IMG/VR virus record: IMGVR_UViG_3300005590_000025
Coordinates: 1 to 38,632 of that record
DNA from: a virus
Length of the DNA: 38,632 bases
Direction: 5' to 3' (one strand)
The position numbers and the translations under genes are program-made. Below, piece after piece: positions 1-8,695 of this stretch. How positions within the stretch are numbered: the first letter of the stretch is position 1; every line of letters starts with the position of its first letter. The notes under the pieces are model-generated. The model saw only the letters and a list, made by a program, of their open reading frames with translations. It had not been told where the DNA came from and searched no databases.

Positions 1-70
1 GGAGACAGAAACAAATCTTTTTATCGTTAATGACGATACGGTTTATGAGCAAACCCAAGATGGTGGTGAA
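1..70. repeat. Exact terminal overlap (5' copy)
   Basis: Bases 1-70 are identical to 38563-38632. The repeat lies inside a coding frame that stays open when the two ends are joined, which is what a circular or circularly permuted genome gives after assembly. A true short direct terminal repeat inside a gene is less likely. Confidence 0.97.
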
Positions 71-1372
71 GTCGTAGCTGGGGGTGAAATCTCTTCTGGT
101 ACTGAAAGAGTTACCATGCTCGAAACCATTGGCACACCAAGATTGGTTATTCTTGATGCAGAGAATAATGAAGGCTGGTGGGTAAACACCCCAGCAAGTG
201 CTGTAACCCAGATATCTGCTGCAGGTGTTGGAACTTATGATCATTTCCCCACAACACTGTGTCATGGAGGAATTATTCTCGATGGCTATCTTATTGTTAT
301 GGATGAAGACGGGGTTATCTATAATTCAGTTGTAGATAGACCCGATCAGTTTGAGGCAACCAGTTTTGTTGAGGCTGAAAGGGAAAATGACAAGGGTGTT
401 TATCTGGGAAAGCACAATGAACATGCTACCGCCTTTGGTACGAGAACAATTGAATTTCTCTATGATGCCAAATACTCAACGGGGAGCATTCTCCAGCGCC
501 GTGACGATATCATGCACAATATCGGCTGTGCTGACGGTCTTGGTGTGTGGGAGAATGGTGATACGACCTATTTTCTAGGCTCTAATACAACGGGCCAGAT
601 TGCGGTTTATAAACTGGAAAACTTCAATCCGGTGATGATTTCAGATGATACGCTCAATTCTTATTTCACCCAAGGTCTTACACAGGAGAGTATAAGAGTT
701 GTTTTTAGCGGCTGGTCAGCAATGGGCCAGGATACACTGATTGTCACCGTATACGTGCTAACGGGTGCGGCTCCTGGTGAAATCGTTCCCAAGCTTACGC
801 TTTGTTATAACTCATTGGCAGATAAGTGGCTTTTTTATAACACCCAAGTAAACAGCCATACCCTATTTCCATTAATCGCCTTTACTAAAAGAACGGGTGG
901 TCAGAATGCCACCACATCGGCAAGGCGTGGTGAGGGTATTTTCTATAATGGCGATATCATTAATGTTAACGACAGACTAATCCCCGTAGATACATTACTT
1001 GCAACAACGGGTGTTTATGAAGATGGCGTTTACGAGGTTGGCGTTTATCTTGAGGCATCGGTAGGTGTAGGATCAAACATAAGTACGATCATGAGAACTG
1101 GACATATTGATGTTGGAATTCGCGGCTATAAGTTCCAGGATTATGAATATCTGATGATGGATACCACAAATACCTCACAAATAATGACGGTAAAACACGC
1201 CGATGAGGGAGCCATGACATTTACAACAGTTGGCACCATTGATACCTCATCGGATAAAAAAGAACTCTACCAAGGCGGTAGGTTCTGTCAGAGAAACTTC
1301 CAATTAGAATATTCGGGTGATGAACAGTTCTTTATAGACCATCTTGGTTTAGAGCTTGGTGCCGGTGACTAA
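1..1372 (+). CDS. P22 gp10-like packaged-DNA stabilisation / tail protein (C-terminal part, joins 38360)
   Basis: This is the continuation of the gene that starts at 38360. Joining 38360-38562 to 1-1372 gives 1575 bases, exactly 524 codons plus stop. The protein is beta-rich and lies directly after the gp4-like adaptor gene, where P22 has gene 10 (tail hub factor that plugs the portal and keeps DNA in the head). At 524 residues it is slightly longer than P22 gp10 (472). The segment around the junction, RGRGIYYWETETNLFIVND, resembles the N-terminal region of this family. An internal ATG at 116 is not the true start. The stop overlaps the next start (TAATG). Assignment rests on synteny plus weak sequence resemblance. 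Confidence 0.75.
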   Translation, partial: ETETNLFIVNDDTVYEQTQDGGEVVAGGEISSGTERVTMLETIGTPRLVILDAENNEGWWVNTPASAVTQISAAGVGTYDHFPTTLCHGGIILDGYLIVMDEDGVIYNSVVDRPDQFEATSFVEAERENDKGVYLGKHNEHATAFGTRTIEFLYDAKYSTGSILQRRDDIMHNIGCADGLGVWENGDTTYFLGSNTTGQIAVYKLENFNPVMISDDTLNSYFTQGLTQESIRVVFSGWSAMGQDTLIVTVYVLTGAAPGEIVPKLTLCYNSLADKWLFYNTQVNSHTLFPLIAFTKRTGGQNATTSARRGEGIFYNGDIINVNDRLIPVDTLLATTGVYEDGVYEVGVYLEASVGVGSNISTIMRTGHIDVGIRGYKFQDYEYLMMDTTNTSQIMTVKHADEGAMTFTTVGTIDTSSDKKELYQGGRFCQRNFQLEYSGDEQFFIDHLGLELGAGD

Positions 1373-2058
1373 TGCCTTTAATACCACCGCCATCAAAAGT
1401 TGAATTAGTCAGAAAAAACTCATGGGCAGATGCCATATGGAAGAAGTGGCTCAATAGTATTTATACGCATTTTGGTGGTGATCTGTGGGATGATGAACTA
1501 ACAGAGATTACCCTTGATAAGCCACCCGGGGCTGGAACACCCGCGAGTCTTGCAAACTTTGGCCCAACATCAATAACCCAGCAGCCCGTATTCAATCGTG
1601 GTGATTCAGCGGTGGCAAAGTTTCATATTCGCCATTCAATTAAAGTCGGAAGCCTTATCTATCCGCATGTCCATTGGTCAACAGACGGGACAGCGGCGAC
1701 TTCGGGCGTATCTGATATTGTCGAATGGGAAATTGACTGGCAAGTAGCCAAAGGACATCAGCAGGAAGCTTTTACCGATCAGTCACAAATTGTCATGACG
1801 CAATCTGTTTATAACACAAACAGCCCCGGCCCAACAAACCCTACAGCATGGCATCATTACATTACTGAGGCGAGTGATGCACAGGCTTTTACTGCACCAG
1901 AGGTTGATAGTCTAATCATCATGAGGGTTAGAAGGGGAAGCACCTCTGACACATACAGCACAACGGCTAGTGGGCATGTATTTGGACTTTATGTTGACCT
2001 GCACTATTTAAAAGACCGTTTTGGAACAATAAACAAAGCCCCAGATTTTTACAGGTAA
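1372..2058 (+). CDS. Phage structural protein of unknown function, tail-associated by position
   Basis: A 228-residue protein, translationally coupled to the gp10-like gene through TAATG. It begins with a basic, proline-containing segment (MPLIPPPSKVELVRKNSWAD). The middle looks like a beta-sandwich, with an IYPHVHWSTDGT motif followed by alternating hydrophobic strands (VEWEIDWQVAKG). It has no signal peptide or membrane segment. In P22 this position holds the tail needle gp26, but the sequence lacks a long coiled coil, so it is not a conventional needle. I would call it a conserved virion protein, perhaps a needle replacement or fibre adaptor; function unknown. Confidence 0.6.
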   Translation: MPLIPPPSKVELVRKNSWADAIWKKWLNSIYTHFGGDLWDDELTEITLDKPPGAGTPASLANFGPTSITQQPVFNRGDSAVAKFHIRHSIKVGSLIYPHVHWSTDGTAATSGVSDIVEWEIDWQVAKGHQQEAFTDQSQIVMTQSVYNTNSPGPTNPTAWHHYITEASDAQAFTAPEVDSLIIMRVRRGSTSDTYSTTASGHVFGLYVDLHYLKDRFGTINKAPDFYR

Positions 2059-2063
2059 CAAGC

Positions 2064-3209
2064 ATGGCAAAAATAATAAACAGTACCGATAAGGGTGCAG
2101 CGATATCCGCATCTGAAAATGATACTAATCTGAGTACATTAGCGGGTATTAATGTAGCTGACGCAACCAATTCAAGAACGATTGATGTTGACGATCAGGG
2201 TGCGACAATAGAGTTCACTTTCGCGGGTGCTGTTGCAGTAACGCTGTCTGATATCGCGGATATTTACGGTGCTGGTACTTTACACACTGATGATTTCACC
2301 ATCACGATGATTGCCACAGGTGCATCAACAGTTGTAACCATAACCCCTGATGGTACGGATTCAATCAACACGGGTGCTGCTACGATTGTTCTGACAACGG
2401 ATGAATACGTTGTTTTACAGACTGATTCAACCGGCGCTATCTGGAATATCATCAACAGCTCAGGTATTACCAGTGTAATAAGGGACAAGAATAGTAATGA
2501 ATCAATCGTGATTGTAACGTCAACAAATGCGATTAATGCTCTTGGGGTAACAAATTCAGCAACAACAGACCCAATTATATTGGCACCATTAGGTGATGAT
2601 CCTGATATTCAGCTTAATTTATCGCCAAAAGGTAATGATTCAGTCTTTCTACGTGCTCCAGGCGCAGGCAATTCAATCGTATCTAGTAATACTGGAAACT
2701 CAATCATCACATCAGATGCTGGTGGTATATCCATTGATGCTGTAGCTGGAGGGGTAACGATAGATGCAGGATCAGGTGATGTAGACATAGTATCGAGCGG
2801 TGATACAACTATAGACGCAGTTGTAAGCGATAGCGTTACCGCAGAAACAACCAATGGTGATCTTACACTTGCTGGAAACGGAACAGGTAAAGTTCTTGTT
2901 GATGGGCTTTACACGAAAGTTCTTGATATTGGTGACTGGAATATGGATACAACGCCAAGTCTTAATGTTCCTCATAGTATTGCAGATTTTACAAAGGTAA
3001 GAAATATAACCGTACTAATTAGAAATGACGCAGACACTGCCTATAGTGATTTCCATTCATGGGAGGCCACACAAACTACAGCAACAACACTAGCAATAAA
3101 TGCAACAAACGTTGTTATGTTTCGCGGAACAAGTGGTTTATTCGATAGCGCAGACTATAACAGCACCAGTTATAACAGAGGATGGATAACCATCCAATAT
3201 ACAAGCTAA
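2064..3209 (+). CDS. Tail-fibre-like repetitive beta protein
   Basis: A 381-residue protein. The N-terminal half contains strands typical of phage fibre and appendage proteins, with a GATIEFTFAGAVAVTLSD region. Residues about 195-270 form short repeats built on D-A-G-x-[IV]-x-I-D-A, as in IDAVAGGVTIDAGSGDVDIV, expected for a beta-helix or beta-prism shaft. The C-terminal ~100 residues are non-repetitive and could be the receptor-binding or trimerisation tip. The composition is low in Cys and Lys and rich in Ala, Gly, Asp, Ser and Thr. It lies between the stabilisation protein and the ejection-protein genes. Fibre identity is inferred from composition and place; the receptor is unknown. Confidence 0.6.
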   Translation: MAKIINSTDKGAAISASENDTNLSTLAGINVADATNSRTIDVDDQGATIEFTFAGAVAVTLSDIADIYGAGTLHTDDFTITMIATGASTVVTITPDGTDSINTGAATIVLTTDEYVVLQTDSTGAIWNIINSSGITSVIRDKNSNESIVIVTSTNAINALGVTNSATTDPIILAPLGDDPDIQLNLSPKGNDSVFLRAPGAGNSIVSSNTGNSIITSDAGGISIDAVAGGVTIDAGSGDVDIVSSGDTTIDAVVSDSVTAETTNGDLTLAGNGTGKVLVDGLYTKVLDIGDWNMDTTPSLNVPHSIADFTKVRNITVLIRNDADTAYSDFHSWEATQTTATTLAINATNVVMFRGTSGLFDSADYNSTSYNRGWITIQYTS

Positions 3210-3646
3210 TATTATTATTCATTGCATTAAAAGTAATGGCAGACCCCACCTACTACCTTGATATAAACGGACTCTCCAAGCATCTTAACGACCGGCACGA
3301 AAAAGATAAATACAACGAGAGAAACTACGGCTTCGGAGTTACCAGAGAGACAGAAAACAATCGTCTTGTACAGATGCTAACAGCAGGTGGTTACAAGAAT
3401 AGTTTTGGTGATCCATCATTCTATGCAGGGGCAGGGGTAGCCAAAAGGTTCGGTAATAAACAATATATGGATGTTGGCGCAATGGGTGGTGCTGTATCAG
3501 GTTATGAAAATAGACTGGTCGCAATGGCAGCACCTTTTATAACGATGGGAAAGAAGGATTACGGACGCTTAAAGTTGATGTATCTGCCTAAAACCGAGGG
3601 GAATGATGCAACAGTTATGTTTAATCTTGGAATCCCGATGAAATGA
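3182..3646 (+). CDS. Exported small beta-barrel-like protein (outer-membrane or PagP-like candidate)
   Basis: A 154-residue protein with a Sec signal peptide: a short N-region, the hydrophobic run YKLILLFIALKV, and a predicted cut after VMA. The mature part alternates polar and hydrophobic residues (NYGFGVTRE, VQMLTAGGYKNSFGDPSFYAGAG, YMDVGAMGGAVSGY), the pattern of a small outer-membrane beta-barrel. The general look is that of PagP-type or related eight-strand barrels, but I cannot place catalytic residues with confidence. The start at 3182 lies inside the end of the fibre gene and has AGAGG immediately before it, so initiation is probably coupled. Its stop overlaps the SET-cupin start. It could alter the cell surface late in infection. 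Confidence 0.55.
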   Translation: MDNHPIYKLILLFIALKVMADPTYYLDINGLSKHLNDRHEKDKYNERNYGFGVTRETENNRLVQMLTAGGYKNSFGDPSFYAGAGVAKRFGNKQYMDVGAMGGAVSGYENRLVAMAAPFITMGKKDYGRLKLMYLPKTEGNDATVMFNLGIPMK

Positions 3647-4455
3647 ATGATATTGATTATCTTCAGCCTCAATACGATATCTCAAGCGATGATCTTGGTT
3701 TTTCAAAAATGATGGTAGATATGGGTGTCAATGAGGAATATTTGCAGGATTTGACAAATAAGCAAGACGACAGGATTGATATTGAATTGGATCTTGTTGA
3801 AGTAAGCGATTCTGATATCAATGGCAAAGGGATCATTACAAAGAATGTGATAAAAAAAGGTGAGATTGCTGGTGTTGCAAATACAGATCGTAAGCGTACC
3901 CAGATTGGCAGATATACAAACCATTCAGATAAGCCAAATTCCATTGCAAAAATAGTGGTCGATAAAATGGTATTTGTTGCGACTATTGATATTCCGCAGA
4001 AAACAGAGGTAACTGTTGATTATCGTCAAGTGCGCGAAATAGCGATTCGGTTAGGGAGACGCCTCACAATCATGGACCTATATGATCAGATAGCCGAAAC
4101 AGAGGGTCATATTGTTGGCCATGTTGATGAAGAAATGGTAAGTCATCATTTTTCTGACGGTGTTTATGCTAGAGAATATTTTTTGAAGAAAGGTGATGTT
4201 GTTGTTGGCAAGATACACCGACATAATCATATTGCCATGATGATGCAGGGTAAAGCTAAAGTTTTTTCTGAACGCGGTGAAATTATTATGGAAGCACCGC
4301 ATATCTGGAACTCAGTAGCTGGTGAAAGACGTGCTGTTTTTGCAATAGAGGACTGTATTTTTGTCACAATACATCCAACAGATGAAACAGATTTAGATAA
4401 GATTGAAGAACAAGTAATTGCGCCAGATTATGAGGCGTTGGAGGGTTTATTATGA
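3643..4455 (+). CDS. SET-domain-like / cupin-like fusion protein
   Basis: A 270-residue protein with two recognisable parts. Residues about 45-130 have the order of SET lysine-methyltransferase motifs: a G-x-G element (GKGIITKNVIKKGEI, 61-75), RYTNHSDKPNS (90-100) matching the R-x-x-NHS-x-x-PN core, and VTVDYRQ (124-129) matching the E-L-x-x-DY end. Residues about 165-250 look like a cupin: HHFSDGVYAREYFLKKGD, then H-R-H-N-H at 192-196 as possible metal ligands, ending with IHPTDETD. The two parts are joined by a helical linker. The gene overlaps its neighbours by ATGA on both sides, so it is part of the late operon. Protein methylation, of virion or host targets, is inferred. Confidence 0.65.
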   Translation: MNDIDYLQPQYDISSDDLGFSKMMVDMGVNEEYLQDLTNKQDDRIDIELDLVEVSDSDINGKGIITKNVIKKGEIAGVANTDRKRTQIGRYTNHSDKPNSIAKIVVDKMVFVATIDIPQKTEVTVDYRQVREIAIRLGRRLTIMDLYDQIAETEGHIVGHVDEEMVSHHFSDGVYAREYFLKKGDVVVGKIHRHNHIAMMMQGKAKVFSERGEIIMEAPHIWNSVAGERRAVFAIEDCIFVTIHPTDETDLDKIEEQVIAPDYEALEGLL

Positions 4456-5693
4456 GTTGGACAGGATTGGCTATTGGCGGAGCTACTTTAGTTAGTAGCG
4501 CATACGGTGCAAAAAGCGCAAAAGATGCAGCCCAATCTTCTGCTGACGCCGCTGGCCGATCAGGTGATCTTCAATATCAGCAATATCTGCAAAGCCGTCA
4601 GGATCTATCACCCTATCGTCAGGTAGCAACAGGCGGTGGTCCTGAATATCAAAACCTTACCAACGATATGTACGGCCTTGCTGAAACATGGCGACAGCAA
4701 GTTAACTCAAATACTGATCCGGCTGTAAAAAAAGGCATGGCGGACGCGTTCGGCGTTGCAGACTATAACGACATTACTGATGAGATGTTCGTTGAAGCAA
4801 TGCTTGACCCATCCAAACAGAATCAGCATCCTTACTGGAACAATCTCAAACAGCAGTATGGCCCACAAATCAGCGGCCTCGAACGAGAACGCAGCCAATT
4901 TGATCCACAGGGAACGGGTGCGCTCCAGGAGCTTGCCGATTATGGCCGCAGCAGGGTCTTGCCAGGTGACTATCTTCCAGATACCGAAATCCCCCAGTAT
5001 CAGCGTTCTGTCATTGGCGACATTCCCAGTAATGTGCCTGAATTCGACTCAACCCAGTTCGATATTTACAAAGACCCTTCTTATGAATGGCGCAAAGGTG
5101 AGATGGAGCGTGGTGTTAACCGTGCTGCTGCAGGTATGGGACAGGTCACATCCGGTAATCGCTTAGAGGCGATTATGGATCGTGGCGGTAAGATGGCCAG
5201 CCAGGAGTATAAAGATGCTTATGGACGAATGCTGACAGACTACGGGGTTCGCCGTGAGAACGAAGCAACACGATACGGCAGGGCTTATGCACAAGATCAA
5301 GATCAATACGGAAGGGATTTAACAGCTTATAACGCCGATGTTGCTAGAGAGTCGGGTATGTACGGTAGAGGTGCCTCCTTATTTGGCCTTGATTATGGTG
5401 CTGAATCGGATTATCTAAATCGACTGGCCTCCTTATCGAATATTGGACAGACAGCCACCAACACAGGTATTCAAGCCGGTTCTGCTGCTGCAACCAATCG
5501 TGGTAATGCGCTCATGGCTGCCGGTCAAGCACAGGCAGCGGGATCATTAGGGCGAGCTAATGCAATAACTGGTGGAATTGGTGATCTAACCTCGCTATAT
5601 GCTATGAGCAAGTATGGTTCATCTCCATATAGTAACTATGGCGGCATGAATGAAGATGTTAATAATCTGTATGACTATAGCGGATTGTACTAA
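4452..5693 (+). CDS. Ejection (internal virion) protein, P22 gp7-position
   Basis: A 413-residue protein and the first of three adjacent genes in the order and size range of podovirus ejection proteins. It begins with MSWTGLAIGGATLVSSAYGAK, a short hydrophobic Gly/Ala start shared by many phage DNA-transfer proteins, followed by a long helical, Gln/Ala/Tyr-rich body. Such proteins are packaged in the head and pass into the envelope to help form the DNA channel. No enzymatic motif is visible. The start overlaps the SET-cupin stop (ATGA) and the stop is joined to the next start by TAATG. Family membership is inferred from synteny and composition. Confidence 0.65.
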   Translation: MSWTGLAIGGATLVSSAYGAKSAKDAAQSSADAAGRSGDLQYQQYLQSRQDLSPYRQVATGGGPEYQNLTNDMYGLAETWRQQVNSNTDPAVKKGMADAFGVADYNDITDEMFVEAMLDPSKQNQHPYWNNLKQQYGPQISGLERERSQFDPQGTGALQELADYGRSRVLPGDYLPDTEIPQYQRSVIGDIPSNVPEFDSTQFDIYKDPSYEWRKGEMERGVNRAAAGMGQVTSGNRLEAIMDRGGKMASQEYKDAYGRMLTDYGVRRENEATRYGRAYAQDQDQYGRDLTAYNADVARESGMYGRGASLFGLDYGAESDYLNRLASLSNIGQTATNTGIQAGSAAATNRGNALMAAGQAQAAGSLGRANAITGGIGDLTSLYAMSKYGSSPYSNYGGMNEDVNNLYDYSGLY

Positions 5694-6748
5694 TGAGCAT
5701 AAATAGACTAATCGCCCTTGGTGGCAGGGGTGTTAAATCCCCTGTGGAACGCTATATCGACACTAAGGGGCAGATGGAGCGTGGCCGTCTAAGGAATGTG
5801 CAGGAGCAGGCTGGTTATCAGGGTATGGATCAAAACAGATTGGCAATGCAGGCAACCCAACAGGGTATGGATATCAGGGGTCAGCAACAGAAAGTAAAAG
5901 GACTTGCTGCTGTAGGTAAATATCTCGATCAATTTCCTGAAGAACAACGAGCTGCAGAATTCAGTAAAGTCGATATGAATCAGTTTGGCTTACCATCCGT
6001 TCCGGCAGATGCGACTTATGACAAGGTTAAACCAGCAATCGAGCAATCGAAATTGATGGTATATGGCGAAGGCGAAACGCCTACTAAGCGCACGATGCCT
6101 GCAGGAACAAATGAAAAAGGCCAGAATTTAGCGGTTGATCGGCTCTATCAGGGCAGTAGGGTAATTGAGCAATCTGCCCCTTACGTGAAGAAGGAAATCA
6201 CCAGAGAGGCGACAGTTGATGCTGGTGATTATGGCGGTAAAGTCAAGCCGATTAGTAATGCTGAACGTAAAAGCATGGCTCAGGAATTCGAGATAGCAAG
6301 ATTGATGCGCGATCTAAATACTGAATATAAGGATGAATATTCTGGTTTTATGTCAACAAACGTCGCAGAACTTGCATTAGCAGCAGGCAGGCGCGGCTTT
6401 GCATATGAAGATATGGAAGCATATATGACTAAATATCAGGACTGGAAAAATCAAGTTAGACATTCGTTTTTTGGTAGTCAATTAACCAGAAAAGAAATGA
6501 CTGAATTTGAGAAAACTACGATTAATCCTGCATTTACTGCCAAGCGCAACAAAGGCATTCTTAAAAGACATCAAGAGTTATATGATAGAGGTGTAAAGAG
6601 GGGGATTGGTATTCTTAAAAATACCAAGGGATGGACGGATGAAATGATTGATGAGATGACGCAGCTTTCTGATGAAGATGATGGATCTTCTACAGAGATG
6701 TCAGATGACGAATATCAACAGAGACTAAATCAAATACTGAACCCATGA
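5693..6748 (+). CDS. Ejection (internal virion) protein, P22 gp20-position
   Basis: A 351-residue, mostly helical protein, rich in Gln, Met, Arg and Lys in its first third (MERGRLRNVQEQAGYQGMDQ) and ending in an acidic tail (SDEDDGSSTEMSDDEYQQ). It is the middle gene of the three-gene ejection cassette and is coupled to both neighbours, by TAATG before and ATGA after. No membrane segment or catalytic motif can be seen. The role in DNA delivery is inferred from position only; in P22 the corresponding gene 20 product is 471 residues. Confidence 0.55.
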   Translation: MSINRLIALGGRGVKSPVERYIDTKGQMERGRLRNVQEQAGYQGMDQNRLAMQATQQGMDIRGQQQKVKGLAAVGKYLDQFPEEQRAAEFSKVDMNQFGLPSVPADATYDKVKPAIEQSKLMVYGEGETPTKRTMPAGTNEKGQNLAVDRLYQGSRVIEQSAPYVKKEITREATVDAGDYGGKVKPISNAERKSMAQEFEIARLMRDLNTEYKDEYSGFMSTNVAELALAAGRRGFAYEDMEAYMTKYQDWKNQVRHSFFGSQLTRKEMTEFEKTTINPAFTAKRNKGILKRHQELYDRGVKRGIGILKNTKGWTDEMIDEMTQLSDEDDGSSTEMSDDEYQQRLNQILNP

Positions 6749-8676
6749 GTGCAACACGCGAACAATTAGTGGAGCTTCTACGTGAAGCAGCCAGACGTGA
6801 TGATAAAGCTGTTGCGACTCAGCTTATGGGTAAGATTGAGTCAATGGATCAGCAAGAAGTTGGCAGTATTCCAGCAAACGAAGCTGTTGAAACACCAACC
6901 AGTCAGATAAAAGAGTCTGTTGCAGATAGCGGATTCTTGATGGGATTACAGGATCAGGCGGCTGGTCTAGCCCAATTAGCTGCACGTATTGCCCCAGACT
7001 CAAGAGCGCCTGAAGTTGTACTCGCCGGTATTCCAAAAACCGCAAAGCGGATTGATGATTACATCAATAAACAAGAACTGGACTATGAAAAAGGCCGTGA
7101 AAGCCGCGGTGAAACCGGCATCGACTGGGCAAGAATCGGCGGAAACTTCGCCAGCCCGATAAATGTTGCAACAATGGGTGTTCCCATCGGGGCAGCGACA
7201 ACGACTGGTCGTATAGCGGCGACAACGGTAATGGGGGCCGGTATGGGCGCAACCCAACCAGTAACCAGAGAAGGTGACTATTGGAGCGACAAAGCCCTTC
7301 AGGTCGCTGTAGGTGGTGGTACAGGTGCCGCAGCATCTGTTGTCTTGCCCGCTAGTATGTCTATGTTACGCAGAACAATAAGGGGTACTAAGGACTTAAA
7401 GCGATTCTTTACTCGACCCTTTACCGAGTCAGGCCGAATGGAAGACTTGACCAAGATGTATCAGAACCTTGCTGGAGAATCGAGAGACTGGCTGTATAAA
7501 GTTATGTCTAATCCCGACGAGGTTGCATCGGCTGGTAATTATACTTTTGGTCAGCAGGTAGCAAGAGCTAACAGATTGTCCGGTACTGCAAAAGGAAAAG
7601 CCTTTGTAAGACAGGAAATAGACCTTGCTAAAAAGCCTGTAACTGGCGATGAAATGCAGGGCAGATTAACCGAGCAGGCCGCAGGCAGAGCGCAGGCTGT
7701 TGACAATATATTAGATATTTCTGATGAAGGTTTGGAAAGGGCAATACAGAATAGAAAGTCAGCAACACAGCCACTGTATGAAAAAGTACGTGAATCAACA
7801 AAAAGGGTCGAGACAAGACCTACCATAGATTCAGTGCAGAAACTATTGAAAACACATAGCGCCGAAAGCAGGGCAACTGTTCCGCTAAACAAGATTATGA
7901 ATGAAATGCGCTGGCAGGGAGCAGATGGGAATATCTACCTAGAAACACGGACTGGCCCGTTATTCTCATTGCGCCAGGAAGTCAGGTCAATGATGAACAG
8001 AAAGACGCCCGGTGGCGATAATGAGTTTGATATTGCCATACTAGGACAAGTTAAAGACAAACTTGACGATGCCTTATCAAAGGCTGATCCAGACTTCAAA
8101 GAAGCAACAAAAATGTTCAAGGAGTTAAGTAAGCCTGTAAACAAGATAAAGACAATCCGATATATGGGTGATGCTCTAACTAACGCTATTGGTAACGATA
8201 CGCCTTCAACATTTGTGAATGCGATGAAGGACGCACCAAAAACGCTTAAACGCGCGACTGGATTCCCACGATTTAAGAACCTCAATCAAATACTTGATAG
8301 CAAAGAAATCGGCGTATTGAAACAAGTAGAAGAAGAATTACTTGATAATGCTGAATATAAGCGCCTTGGCGCAAAGACGACTTCAGTTTATAAAGAGATT
8401 GAGAAGGGGCTGAACGTATCTTTTGAGAACGCCCTGATAAGACCAATCATGGTGTTAAATGCAGTCATGCGTCGAATTGCCAAACACATGGGCGCGGATT
8501 ATGAAAAACTGGCAATTAAAGTTCACAATGATCCTGACTTAGTTGTAGAAATGATGAAAAGACCACCACAAGACAAAGAGCGGAAGATGTTGTGGGATAT
8601 GATTAACAGAACGCTTGCAATGATTCCAGCAAGAGAACAGGCCCGCGAAGGCACTCAGAATGAGCAGTTACAATAA
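6745..8676 (+). CDS. Ejection (internal virion) protein, P22 gp16-position
   Basis: A 643-residue protein, close to P22 gp16 (609). The N-terminus MSATREQLVELLREAARRDD is an amphipathic helix often seen in this group. Residues about 130-215 form an Ala/Gly/Thr/Val-rich stretch (VATMGVPIGAATTTGRIAAT, later AVGGGTGAAASVVLPASM) that could insert into the inner membrane. The remainder is long helical segments rich in Lys, Arg and Glu. It is the last gene of the ejection cassette. A lytic domain cannot be identified by eye. Assignment is by size, order and the membrane-compatible patch. Confidence 0.65.
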   Translation: MSATREQLVELLREAARRDDKAVATQLMGKIESMDQQEVGSIPANEAVETPTSQIKESVADSGFLMGLQDQAAGLAQLAARIAPDSRAPEVVLAGIPKTAKRIDDYINKQELDYEKGRESRGETGIDWARIGGNFASPINVATMGVPIGAATTTGRIAATTVMGAGMGATQPVTREGDYWSDKALQVAVGGGTGAAASVVLPASMSMLRRTIRGTKDLKRFFTRPFTESGRMEDLTKMYQNLAGESRDWLYKVMSNPDEVASAGNYTFGQQVARANRLSGTAKGKAFVRQEIDLAKKPVTGDEMQGRLTEQAAGRAQAVDNILDISDEGLERAIQNRKSATQPLYEKVRESTKRVETRPTIDSVQKLLKTHSAESRATVPLNKIMNEMRWQGADGNIYLETRTGPLFSLRQEVRSMMNRKTPGGDNEFDIAILGQVKDKLDDALSKADPDFKEATKMFKELSKPVNKIKTIRYMGDALTNAIGNDTPSTFVNAMKDAPKTLKRATGFPRFKNLNQILDSKEIGVLKQVEEELLDNAEYKRLGAKTTSVYKEIEKGLNVSFENALIRPIMVLNAVMRRIAKHMGADYEKLAIKVHNDPDLVVEMMKRPPQDKERKMLWDMINRTLAMIPAREQAREGTQNEQLQ

Positions 8677-8695
8677 ATAATTAAGAGGAAAACTA

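Noticed and set aside
4756-5166. 136-residue + strand ORF inside the first ejection-protein gene
   Set aside because: Fully contained in a well-supported gene in another frame, with no ribosome-binding site and no protein-like pattern.
7551-8285. Minus-strand ORFs of 113 and 116 residues under the third ejection gene
   Set aside because: Antisense to a convincing 643-residue protein; composition fits a shadow frame and there is no operon context.
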